Assembly (NCBI GenBank): GCA_945885485.1 | Contig: CAMCYT010000086.1 | Span: 1-9,752 of the forward strand | DNA from: Prosthecobacter debontii | GTDB lineage: Bacteria > Verrucomicrobiota > Verrucomicrobiia > Verrucomicrobiales > Akkermansiaceae | Reading direction: 5' to 3' | Length of the DNA stretch: 9,752 nucleotides | In this document: piece by piece, positions 1 through 6,907 of the stretch | How the letters are laid out: each line of letters begins with the position of its first letter | Position numbering within the stretch: the stretch's first letter is position 1 | Position numbers and translations under genes: made by a program | Notes under the pieces: model-generated | What the model saw: only the letters and a program-made list of their open reading frames with translations | What the model was told of the DNA's origin: nothing | Databases searched by the model: none

Positions 1-1
1 A

Positions 2-625
2 GATGGCTTCGATGGTGGATCATCGATCGCGATTTTCGGAGAGCCTGGCACGGGCAAGTTTGAATTTGTTCTAACAGGACGTCACTGTACCCGCCGTTGT
101 GATGGGGATTCGATGGAAGGCGCGGCCTTCGCTGGTCCGATCTTTTACGGGCATGCGGCGGGAGGTTTTCGAGAAGGGCCGAAGCATGAAGGCAATGCTT
201 ATTGGTATCAGGCTGTGAGAGCGAACGAAGTTTATCAGATGCTTGATGGCAAACAGCGTAAGATCGCCTTGCTCGACGAAAGCCGCGGCGAGAACGGGCT
301 TGAGACGGTTGCTTTGACAGGCAAGAAAGAGGGGCTTGGCGGGATTCGCGTTGCCGATCTCTCACATGATCAGAAAGACCACCTGAAAAAAGTCGTTGCC
401 GATATCCTCGCCCCATTCCGCAGAGCGGATACCGATGAAGCGTTGAAGCACATCGAGGCCGGCGGCATGGACAATCTCCATCTCTCGTTCTACAAAGGCG
501 AAAACATCGGTGATGATGAAGTCTGGGACGTCTGGCAAATCGAAGGGCCTAACATGGTCTCCTATTTCCGCGGCAAACCTCACGTTCATGCCTGGCTACA
601 CATCCGCGAGCCGCAGAAAGCCTGA
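2..625 (+). CDS. DUF3500-like protein, C-terminal part (5' end outside window)
   Basis: The reading frame is open from base 2, so the gene starts upstream; 207 residues are present. An internal ATG at 113 lies within conserved sequence and is not the likely start. Visible motifs are an IFGEPGTGKFEFVLTGRH stretch, followed by a cysteine-containing CTRRCDGDS, GPIFYGH, WYQAVRANEVYQMLDGKQR, a polar helix ending LAPFRR, a LHLSFYKGENIGDDEVWDVW segment, and the ending YFRGKPHVHAWLHI. This order resembles, from memory, planctomycete and verrucomicrobial proteins annotated as DUF3500, often carrying a Tat signal at the N-terminus, which cannot be seen here. GEPGTGK looks like a P-loop but lacks the other features of an ATPase. 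No function is established for the family; the conserved histidines near the C-terminus hint at a metal or ligand site, which is inference. The stop codon (623-625) directly abuts the stop of the convergent yidD. Confidence 0.6.
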   Translation, partial: DGFDGGSSIAIFGEPGTGKFEFVLTGRHCTRRCDGDSMEGAAFAGPIFYGHAAGGFREGPKHEGNAYWYQAVRANEVYQMLDGKQRKIALLDESRGENGLETVALTGKKEGLGGIRVADLSHDQKDHLKKVVADILAPFRRADTDEALKHIEAGGMDNLHLSFYKGENIGDDEVWDVWQIEGPNMVSYFRGKPHVHAWLHIREPQKA

Positions 626-862
626 TTATTTCTTCTTCGGCACGGGATCATAGCCATGCGTGCCCCAAGGGTGACAGCGGAGTAAACGCCGCAAGGTCAG
701 CCACGAACCCTTGAACGGTCCGTGCACTTTGAGCGCCTCGATGCCGTAATGGCTGCACGTAGGATCGTGCCGGCACACACCATTCCCACCGCTCATAAAC
801 CGCAACCACGGCGAGATGGCGAGCTGGTAGAAGCGAATGAAAAGGATGAGAATTTTCGACAA
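626..862 (-). CDS. yidD: Membrane protein insertion efficiency factor YidD
   Basis: Small protein with the YidD pattern: a short hydrophobic, amphipathic N-terminus (ILILFIRFYQLAISPWLRF), the cysteine motif CRHDPTCSHYGIEALKVHG, then GSWLTLRRLLRCHPW and GYDPVP close to the C-terminus. All three family cysteines are present. YidD is a peripheral inner-membrane factor that assists YidC-dependent insertion of membrane proteins. The frame stays open to a TTG at 898 (90 residues), but the extra residues come from an AT-rich low-complexity tract. The TTG at 862 gives 78 residues, close to the usual length and N-terminus, and has an AAGG about 9 bases upstream, so it is preferred. The gene is usually in the rpmH-rnpA-yidD-yidC cluster; here it is isolated, convergent with the DUF3500-like gene and divergent from the transporter. 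Confidence 0.9.
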   Translation of the reverse strand: MSKILILFIRFYQLAISPWLRFMSGGNGVCRHDPTCSHYGIEALKVHGPFKGSWLTLRRLLRCHPWGTHGYDPVPKKK

Positions 863-865
863 GAT

Positions 866-909
866 AAGGAACCTTAAGTTCCAAATCTCAAAAGACAAAT
901 TTCAAAATG
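866..909. repeat. AT-rich low-complexity tract of interspersed type
   Basis: The stretch consists of short repeated units built around ccaaatctcaaa, acaaatttcaaaa and similar. On the minus strand it reads FEIWNLRFLIL, which is the typical translation of low-complexity intergenic repeats I recall from planctomycete and verrucomicrobial genomes. It includes a small inverted repeat, GGAAC-cttaa-GTTCC (868-882). It lies between divergent yidD and the transporter gene, so promoters of both should be near, but no convincing -35/-10 pair was seen. Confidence 0.3.
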
Positions 910-955
910 AAGAAAGGCTTATTGAGAAAGCGTATTGCCAAGCAGCCGCTGATGG

Positions 956-3900
956 GTGGAAATGCGGCACGACATGGAAGGTTCGCAGAACGATGATGAG
1001 GAAATCAAGCCGCAGCCAGCGGAGCCACAGAAGCGTGGTTGGTTGCGGGATTATTTTTCGTGGTTGTTGGTAAAAGGCAGATCACGCCGAATGGCGAAGC
1101 GCTCGGAGGCGCAAGTGGGTGCGCTTGTCGATGCGTTTGCCGCGTTTGCCACGCTGGATGATGTGCTCAGTGCGGTTGAAGCCGATCTGATTCTTGATAT
1201 GTTGCGTAGTGCTTTTCCCGATGTGGATCACGCATGGTTGGCAAGGAGGTTGAGGCGCGCGGTGCACAGTCCGCAGCCATTGCAAACTCTCGCCAGCGAA
1301 TTGCGCCAAAGTCTCGATGAGACGGATAAGGTCGCGATCGGCCTGCAACTTTTCACTTTGGTGGATGCATCGGGTCGCTCTGAGCGGAGTCGTGCTAGTT
1401 TTGACGTTTTCATGCGCAGACTTGGTAGGCCGGAAGTGGGCTCTGCGATTTTGCATGAAATGCATGCAACCGATGAGCCACTGGCTAGTGGCGAATCATT
1501 ACCGTTTGAGCGCCTGATCTTTGGTGGAAACCAACCGGATGTTAAATTGCCTCCAGCGGCCGTTGATCATGAATTCCGGCTTTATCGTGCGGGCAATCTC
1601 ATCCTCCTGCGAAATATCGGTCCAACGGCGTTATGGGTTCGCGGAAAATCTCTGCCGCCGGGCGCTTTCCTGCGCATACGTGAGCGCCAAGAACTCGTTA
1701 TTCCAGGTTGGACGATAGGTTACGATGGTCTGCGCTTCTTTCTTGATACTGGAAAAATGGAGACCCGCCCTGCGATATATCTTGCCGCTGGTGAGGGTGG
1801 CATCATCGCCGAGCGAACACGATCACGCAGCAGTGAACTTTGCGTTCGTTTCGGATTAGAGGCGGAAGTCGAAGTACTTGCGGAAACGGAACTAGAGGTC
1901 GGCGAACATGGGTTTTTACAAAAAGGTAATATCGTTAGTTGCTGCTATCACGACCTTATCGGCAACAGCCCTGGCTACAGCCTAACCATTAATGATCTCC
2001 GTAAACGTGCGCTGCAATCAGGCAGGCGTTTTCGCTTGGTGGCAGAACGACAAGAATATCTCGTTTCGAATGATGCTACCGCGCTGAGTAGTGGAGATCT
2101 TTTACTCGGTGGAAAACTTGCGCCACGCACCGTGCTTTTCATTCGCTTCAATAGCGACGGCACATCAGGCGAACTCGAAATTCGCGAATCCAACGGCCCG
2201 ATCTTGGTCGATGGTCTTCCAGTCCGCCAATATGCCAACTTACGTGATGGATCGCTGATACGGCTCTCCGGCAGCCAAGCCGTACGTTGCCGTTTTTCTG
2301 AAGGTTTTCTCGATGAGGAAAGAACCCAAATCGAATCGCTAGAGGTCGATGGCCTAAGCCATGACTTTGGAAAAGATTTCCGGGCGCTTGATGAAATCAA
2401 CTTCACTGTGCAGCGGGGTGAAATGATGTGTATCATTGGCCCCAGCGGTAGCGGAAAGAGTACTTTATTAGCGGCCCTTTCTGGGCAACGTGAGCCGACG
2501 CGTGGAAAGGTAAAAATCAACGGACTATCGCTTTACGACCATAGAGATAGCCTTGTTCCATTCGTAGCCCACATGCCACAGGAAGAGGCGATCAATCCGC
2601 AACTCACCGTTCGCGAGCACCTGCGCCATGCCTTGATGATACGTCGTCCGGGGCTGGCAAAGCTTGAGCATAGCCGGCGGGTTGATAGTATGTTGGCAGA
2701 ACTTGGCTTGCAGGGAATCGCACATCGCAGGGTCGGTTCTCCTGGAGAAAAAACCATTTCCGGAGGTGAGCGCAGCAGGTTGAATCTCGGCCTCGATCTC
2801 GGCAGTCGTGCAGAGGTTTTCCTTTTTGACGAACCGATTTCCGGATTGTCTTCCAAAGACTCGGAACACGTCGCAGAAACCCTGCGTTCACTCGCCAGAG
2901 AAAAAATTGTCATCGCTTCTCTTCATCGACCAGGAGCCAGTGTGCTGCGCTTGTTTGATAAAGTTCTTCTTTTAGATAACGGTGGAAAAGTCGCGTATTT
3001 CGGTACACCTGCACAGATGGTAGCCTATTTCCGTGAGGCGTGTGAGGATTATGGCGTTTCTCATGCGTCCATGGTCGCAAAAACCCCGCTAGGGGCTGAT
3101 TTTGTTTTTGATATTTTGGAAACCCCGCTCAGCGTGATCGGTGAAGTAGGAAGCACAGGCGTAGCGCGGCGGTTCTCGCCAAACTTCTGGCAGGAGCGTT
3201 TTGAAAGCCAATCTCTACTAACCTCTCTGGAGGGTGATGCGGCGCCTGCTTCGCGCCTTGGTGAGATCAGTTCGCGTGACCGATTGCCAGTGCCGCCGAC
3301 TCCGCCTCGGCGGTTGCGCGCAGTGATACGAGTATTTCTAACACATTTTCTGCGATCATTTTTATCCAAACTCCGCAACCGCGGTACAATTTATAGCACG
3401 TTTTTGGAAGCCCCTATCCTCGCTGCGCTGATTGCCATCACTCTGCGCTCATCGCCAACTGGCGCTTATGAATTTTCCACGGCACTGCACATTCCCGCCT
3501 ATCTTTTTCTCAGCGTTACGGTTGCGATGTTTCTTGGATTGACCAACTCTGCCACAGAAATTCTGCGCGATCGCGCCGTGCTGCGCCGCGAACGCAACTG
3601 CCAGCCAGGCGGCCTGTCTTACGTGATCTCAAAGTTCCTTGCCTTGGGCATCGTCGCCGCTGTGCAATGTTTCTTCTATCTTATTGTTGGAAATCACTTT
3701 TTAGAAATCGAAGGGGTGCTGTTGTATCACTGGATATGGATGACACTTACTGCGCTTACCGGCACGGGCATGGCATTGTTGATCTCCTCCCTTGTCCGCA
3801 GCGAACGCGCCGCTCTAACAGCTGTTCCACTCCTGCTCGTGCCGCAAATGTTACTAGCCGGCGCTCTCGTCCCTTACAAAGAAATGAACCGTGGATTGTT

Positions 3901-4591
3901 CGATGAAGTGAAAGTCGAACGCGAACATGGCGGAGTTCCGGTGCCTGCGAAAATCATGCCCCTGCGCTACGCTTTCGAGGGCATGCTTATCGGACAAGCT
4001 ACCCGCAACCCGTTTGAAATCGAACGTATCCGCTTGCAACGGAAAATCGATCGTTTTCGTGAAAATGAAGAGGAGCCGACACCCGAACAAATCGAAAGCT
4101 TTGAGATGGCGAAAGAAGGCTTGCGACGCCTGCTTGCTTCCGGCGCACGCGATACCAAAGAAGCCCATGAGCTAGTCTCCAGAATTCGGCGCATGGTTTA
4201 CACCGGAACCCCCATCGAAGTTTCGACCATGAAAGTTTGGCCAGAAGGCGAAGATGTCCGCCCGACTTACAAATGGTTTGTAAACGATCGCATCGAGCTC
4301 CTCGTTCGTGAGGCTGAAACATTCCGCAACGACTACCGCAACAAAAAGCCTCGTCATGTTTTCTTCGCGCTGGAAAAGCCCATTCCGTTTTACGATTGGT
4401 TTGTTCCGGATCCAAATGATCCGAAGAATCGTTATAACCTTATGATTTCAAAGCCCGATAGCAATGAAATCTCCAAAAACAGCCAACTCGATACCATGAA
4501 ATTCTGTGGCTTCGTTCTCCTTATCGTCAGCTTCAGCTGTTGTTTCTTGGCTGCATGGTTCATCCGTCAGCAAAACCGCAAGGTGACTTGA
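956..4591 (+). CDS. TerB/FHA-like ABCG-type ABC transporter (ATPase-permease fusion)
   Basis: Numbered from GTG 956 (ATG 962 and 974 are alternatives; no well-spaced ribosome site decides). Order: a basic linker; an all-helical TerB-like region, about residues 50-165; FHA-like beta-rich segments, about 205-265 and 404-450; an ATPase with Walker A GPSGSGKST (495-503), Q-loop MPQEE, signature ISGGE (601-605), Walker B with D625-E626 and H-loop H657; then an ABC-2 membrane domain from about 786, first membrane segment about 812-835, and a last one about 1181-1204. ATPase and permease in this order on one chain, and VAYFGTPAQMVAYF after the H-loop, are ABCG/White features, so it should dimerise in the inner membrane as a half-transporter. 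Between the last two membrane segments is an unusually long (about 180-190 residues), charged, partly coiled region. The D-loop reads SGLSS instead of SGLD. FHA-like domains suggest control by protein contact or phosphorylation; the substrate is unknown. Confidence 0.85.
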   Translation: MEMRHDMEGSQNDDEEIKPQPAEPQKRGWLRDYFSWLLVKGRSRRMAKRSEAQVGALVDAFAAFATLDDVLSAVEADLILDMLRSAFPDVDHAWLARRLRRAVHSPQPLQTLASELRQSLDETDKVAIGLQLFTLVDASGRSERSRASFDVFMRRLGRPEVGSAILHEMHATDEPLASGESLPFERLIFGGNQPDVKLPPAAVDHEFRLYRAGNLILLRNIGPTALWVRGKSLPPGAFLRIRERQELVIPGWTIGYDGLRFFLDTGKMETRPAIYLAAGEGGIIAERTRSRSSELCVRFGLEAEVEVLAETELEVGEHGFLQKGNIVSCCYHDLIGNSPGYSLTINDLRKRALQSGRRFRLVAERQEYLVSNDATALSSGDLLLGGKLAPRTVLFIRFNSDGTSGELEIRESNGPILVDGLPVRQYANLRDGSLIRLSGSQAVRCRFSEGFLDEERTQIESLEVDGLSHDFGKDFRALDEINFTVQRGEMMCIIGPSGSGKSTLLAALSGQREPTRGKVKINGLSLYDHRDSLVPFVAHMPQEEAINPQLTVREHLRHALMIRRPGLAKLEHSRRVDSMLAELGLQGIAHRRVGSPGEKTISGGERSRLNLGLDLGSRAEVFLFDEPISGLSSKDSEHVAETLRSLAREKIVIASLHRPGASVLRLFDKVLLLDNGGKVAYFGTPAQMVAYFREACEDYGVSHASMVAKTPLGADFVFDILETPLSVIGEVGSTGVARRFSPNFWQERFESQSLLTSLEGDAAPASRLGEISSRDRLPVPPTPPRRLRAVIRVFLTHFLRSFLSKLRNRGTIYSTFLEAPILAALIAITLRSSPTGAYEFSTALHIPAYLFLSVTVAMFLGLTNSATEILRDRAVLRRERNCQPGGLSYVISKFLALGIVAAVQCFFYLIVGNHFLEIEGVLLYHWIWMTLTALTGTGMALLISSLVRSERAALTAVPLLLVPQMLLAGALVPYKEMNRGLFDEVKVEREHGGVPVPAKIMPLRYAFEGMLIGQATRNPFEIERIRLQRKIDRFRENEEEPTPEQIESFEMAKEGLRRLLASGARDTKEAHELVSRIRRMVYTGTPIEVSTMKVWPEGEDVRPTYKWFVNDRIELLVREAETFRNDYRNKKPRHVFFALEKPIPFYDWFVPDPNDPKNRYNLMISKPDSNEISKNSQLDTMKFCGFVLLIVSFSCCFLAAWFIRQQNRKVT

Positions 4592-4695
4592 TTTTTCAAG
4601 CTGCAAACAATCATGTGGGGGATCCAAGAAAGCCTCTTATTTGGAAAGTGAAATCTGTGTTCGACTGACGCGCCAATTGTTTTCACAATGTACTC

Positions 4696-5400
4696 ATGCC
4701 ACGTATTCTTTTAGTTGAGGATGAGCCTGCGATCGCAGACACGTTGATCTACGCTTTGAAAAGCGAGTGTTATGAGGTCGTACACGTGATGACGGGCGCG
4801 GAGGCGTTGAAATTGGAAAGCCAATTCAAGCATGATCTCGCGATCCTAGATGTCGGTTTGCCGGACATGACGGGATTCGATCTCTGTCGTCAACTTCGTG
4901 AAATACGGCGCATGCCAGTGCTTTTTCTAACAGCAAGAAGCGAAGAAATTGATCGTGTGCTCGGTTTGGAGATCGGTGGTGATGATTATGTCACCAAACC
5001 GTTTTCCCCACGCGAGGTCGCGGCGAGGGTGAAGGCAATTTTGAGAAGATCCGGAAACGGAAATGTCGTGGCTCAATCTGTTACGCTACCATCGGGAAAA
5101 GGACTCAAGATCGATGATCTTGCGAAGCGAATTATTTTAAATGAATCCGCATTGGATCTGACTGCCCATGAGTTTCGTTTGGCATCCGTATTGATCAGTC
5201 ATCCGGGACAGGTTTTTTCCAGAGAACAACTTTTGCAACACGCATGGGACGATCCTGGAGCGGTGACGGATCGCACGGTGGATGCTCACGTCAAAAGCCT
5301 GCGTGCAAAACTCAAAGCTGCGCAGTTAGGTGCTGAGGAAATGATCGAAACTCGCAGGGGTCTTGGATATTCATACTCTTTGTTAAACTCATGCGCCTGA
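4696..5400 (+). CDS. creB: OmpR-family response regulator CreB
   Basis: A 234-residue two-domain regulator. The receiver domain (1-120) has the acidic pair E8-D9, phospho-acceptor D52 in LAILDVGLPDMTG, T79 and K101 in TKPFSPREVAARV. The C-terminal winged helix (about 135-230) carries LTAHEFRLASVLISHPGQVFS and the recognition-helix region RTVDAHVKSLRAKL, ending in RRGLGYSY. The LPDMTGFDLCRQLR segment and the adjacent CreC-type kinase identify it as CreB rather than a generic OmpR regulator. Phosphorylated CreB binds DNA at TTCAC direct repeats in E. coli, where it controls creD and central-metabolism genes. The gene overlaps creC by 10 bases, implying coupled expression. No Shine-Dalgarno sequence precedes ATG 4696, and the 104-base gap after the transporter shows no clear terminator or promoter, so joint transcription with the transporter is possible. 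Confidence 0.85.
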   Translation: MPRILLVEDEPAIADTLIYALKSECYEVVHVMTGAEALKLESQFKHDLAILDVGLPDMTGFDLCRQLREIRRMPVLFLTARSEEIDRVLGLEIGGDDYVTKPFSPREVAARVKAILRRSGNGNVVAQSVTLPSGKGLKIDDLAKRIILNESALDLTAHEFRLASVLISHPGQVFSREQLLQHAWDDPGAVTDRTVDAHVKSLRAKLKAAQLGAEEMIETRRGLGYSYSLLNSCA

Positions 5401-6836
5401 CCCGAATCACCCTCTGCATCATCGCGCTTATCATTTTGGCGGGATTCAATCTATTGGTGAAAAAGCAACTCGCAGATGTTGAGCCGCAGTTATTTCAGGC
5501 AACCGAAGAATCGATGGTTGATTCAGCCAATGTGTTGGCCGCTTTCGCTGAGAAAGAATTCACCGCGGATGGTTTTGATGCTCACCAGTTTAAAAAAGTC
5601 ATGGAAGCTGCCGGTGCGAGAAAAATGGATGCAAAGATTTATAATCATTCCAAAGTCAGTGTCGGCTTGGATTTATATGTCACCGACGCAGATGGAATAG
5701 TGTTATTTGATTCAGGATATCCAGAGCGTGTGGGAGCAGATTACTCGCGGTTTCGAGATGTGTATTTGACGCTTAATGGGAAATACGGCGCTCGTAGTAC
5801 TCGGCTCATAGAGAGCGATGAGAAGAGCTCGGTGCTCCACGTTGCTGCGCCTATCGGCGATCCTATGAAACCTCTCGGAGTGCTCACGGTTTACAAAAAA
5901 CAATCCGATGCGTTTCCTATCATTCGTAGGCGAGTTTCGGAAATCTGGTGGGGAACTGGTCTAGTTGGTGGGGGAATTTTGTTTTGCGTCATAGTGATTT
6001 TCGTTTGGCAATACCAACCTATTTCCAGGCTCACCGAATACGCCCGCGATATTGAACAAGGGAAGCGCAGGCCGCTACCAAATCTGGGACTGGGCAAAGA
6101 AGTGAATACTTTGGCGCGTGCGCTTGAATCCATGCGTGAGTCGCTTGAAGGGCGTCGCTTTGCGGAGCGCTATGTGCAAACCCTGACGCATGAAATGAAA
6201 AGTCCGCTGGCAGGGATTCGAGGTGCCGCGGAACTTCTTCATCAAGACGGCAAGGTCATGTCGGAGGAGGATCGTCAGCGTTTTTTAGACAATATTTCCG
6301 CAGAAACTCTACGGGCTGATCGCCTGCTCGGAAGGTTGCTCGAGCTTTCGGTGATGGAAGGCAAGACGAAGTTGGATGCAACCGAAGTGATCGACTTGCG
6401 AATCCTCGTCACAAGGGTCATCGAAGAACTCAATGCCATGGCCGAGCTCGCCGGAGTCAGGCTCGAGGTTCAGGAATCCCAGACGCAGATGATGGTCTGT
6501 GGTGATGCGTTCATGCTGAAAGCAGCGCTCACGAACTTGTTAGAAAATGCCATCGACTATTCCCCCGCCGGTGAAGCAGTTCGGGTGAGTTTGAACAGCG
6601 TGGGCGATAATCACTGTGTGATTATCGAGGATCACGGCGAGGGCATTCCGGAATACGCGAAAGACAAGGTCTTTGATCGATTTTTCTCGCTGCGTCATTT
6701 ACGTACCGGCCGTAAAGGAACGGGCCTAGGCCTGACTCTGGTACGTGAGGCCGCCGAGTTACATCTCGGGAGTGTTGCGTTGGAGGCGGTGGATCCAGCT
6801 GGAACCCGAGCGCTTTTATCGATCCCAGGCTGTTGA
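5391..6836 (+). CDS. creC: Sensor histidine kinase CreC
   Basis: 481 residues, close to E. coli CreC (474). Membrane segment 1 is at about 5-23, a periplasmic sensor domain spans about 24-185, and membrane segment 2 lies at about 186-208. The sensor domain contains the CreC hallmarks LYVTDADGIVLFDS (95-108) and DYSRFRDVYLTLNGKYGARST (117-137). A HAMP region follows (about 209-252), then the phospho-acceptor H267 in TLTHEMKSPLAGIRGAAE, and a HATPase domain with N-box (N382, N386), G1 box DHGEG (414-418), the F-box VFDRFFSLR and G2 box GTGLGL (443-448). All catalytic motifs are intact, so it should autophosphorylate and pass phosphate to CreB. In E. coli it responds to growth in minimal medium and carbon-source change; the ligand is not known. 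The usual third gene, creD, does not follow; two small membrane protein genes do. Confidence 0.87.
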   Translation: MRLTRITLCIIALIILAGFNLLVKKQLADVEPQLFQATEESMVDSANVLAAFAEKEFTADGFDAHQFKKVMEAAGARKMDAKIYNHSKVSVGLDLYVTDADGIVLFDSGYPERVGADYSRFRDVYLTLNGKYGARSTRLIESDEKSSVLHVAAPIGDPMKPLGVLTVYKKQSDAFPIIRRRVSEIWWGTGLVGGGILFCVIVIFVWQYQPISRLTEYARDIEQGKRRPLPNLGLGKEVNTLARALESMRESLEGRRFAERYVQTLTHEMKSPLAGIRGAAELLHQDGKVMSEEDRQRFLDNISAETLRADRLLGRLLELSVMEGKTKLDATEVIDLRILVTRVIEELNAMAELAGVRLEVQESQTQMMVCGDAFMLKAALTNLLENAIDYSPAGEAVRVSLNSVGDNHCVIIEDHGEGIPEYAKDKVFDRFFSLRHLRTGRKGTGLGLTLVREAAELHLGSVALEAVDPAGTRALLSIPGC

Positions 6837-6842
6837 TCATAT

Positions 6843-6880
6843 TTCGCTGATTTTTCACGCGAACTTCATAAAACTCTCAC
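6843..6880 (+). promoter_or_regulatory. Four 11-base-phased TTCAC-like boxes: candidate CreB operator
   Basis: Seen directly: TTCGC (6843-6847), TTCAC (6854-6858), TTCAT (6865-6869) and CTCAC (6876-6880), each separated by exactly 6 bases, so they recur every 11 bases on one DNA face. Known: the E. coli CreB site is TTCAC-N6-TTCAC, the same spacing; the central pair here has a single mismatch. The array starts 6 bases after the creC stop codon and ends just before the membrane protein gene. It is therefore placed to let phosphorylated CreB activate the genes in the creD position. Binding is inferred. Confidence 0.6.
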
Positions 6881-6893
6881 AGGGTGGAATCGT

Positions 6894-6899
6894 TATCGT
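6894..6899 (+). promoter_or_regulatory. Possible -10 element downstream of the CreB-like boxes
   Basis: TATCGT matches four of six positions of TATAAT and lies 13 bases after the last box, the geometry expected when an OmpR/PhoB-type activator replaces the -35 element. It would place the transcript start at about 6906, next to ATG 6908, giving a leaderless or nearly leaderless message. Weak on its own. Confidence 0.25.
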
Positions 6900-6907
6900 T
6901 GCATCTG

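Noticed and set aside
2..112. GEPGTGK in the DUF3500-like protein as a Walker A ATP-binding loop
   Set aside because: The Walker-like string lies in the middle of a conserved beta-type segment of this family, with no Walker B or other ATPase motif following.
1975..2520. A 181-residue minus-strand open frame inside the transporter gene
   Set aside because: It lies fully within the well-supported ATPase coding region and its product shows low-complexity Ser/Arg bias typical of an antisense shadow.
2525..2913. Overlapping minus-strand open frames of 95-126 residues opposite the ATPase core
   Set aside because: Antisense shadows of the signature and Walker B region; no recognisable domains.
4648..4663. 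GTGAA-N6-GTTCG before creB as an inverted CreB tag
   Set aside because: The second half matches only two of five positions.
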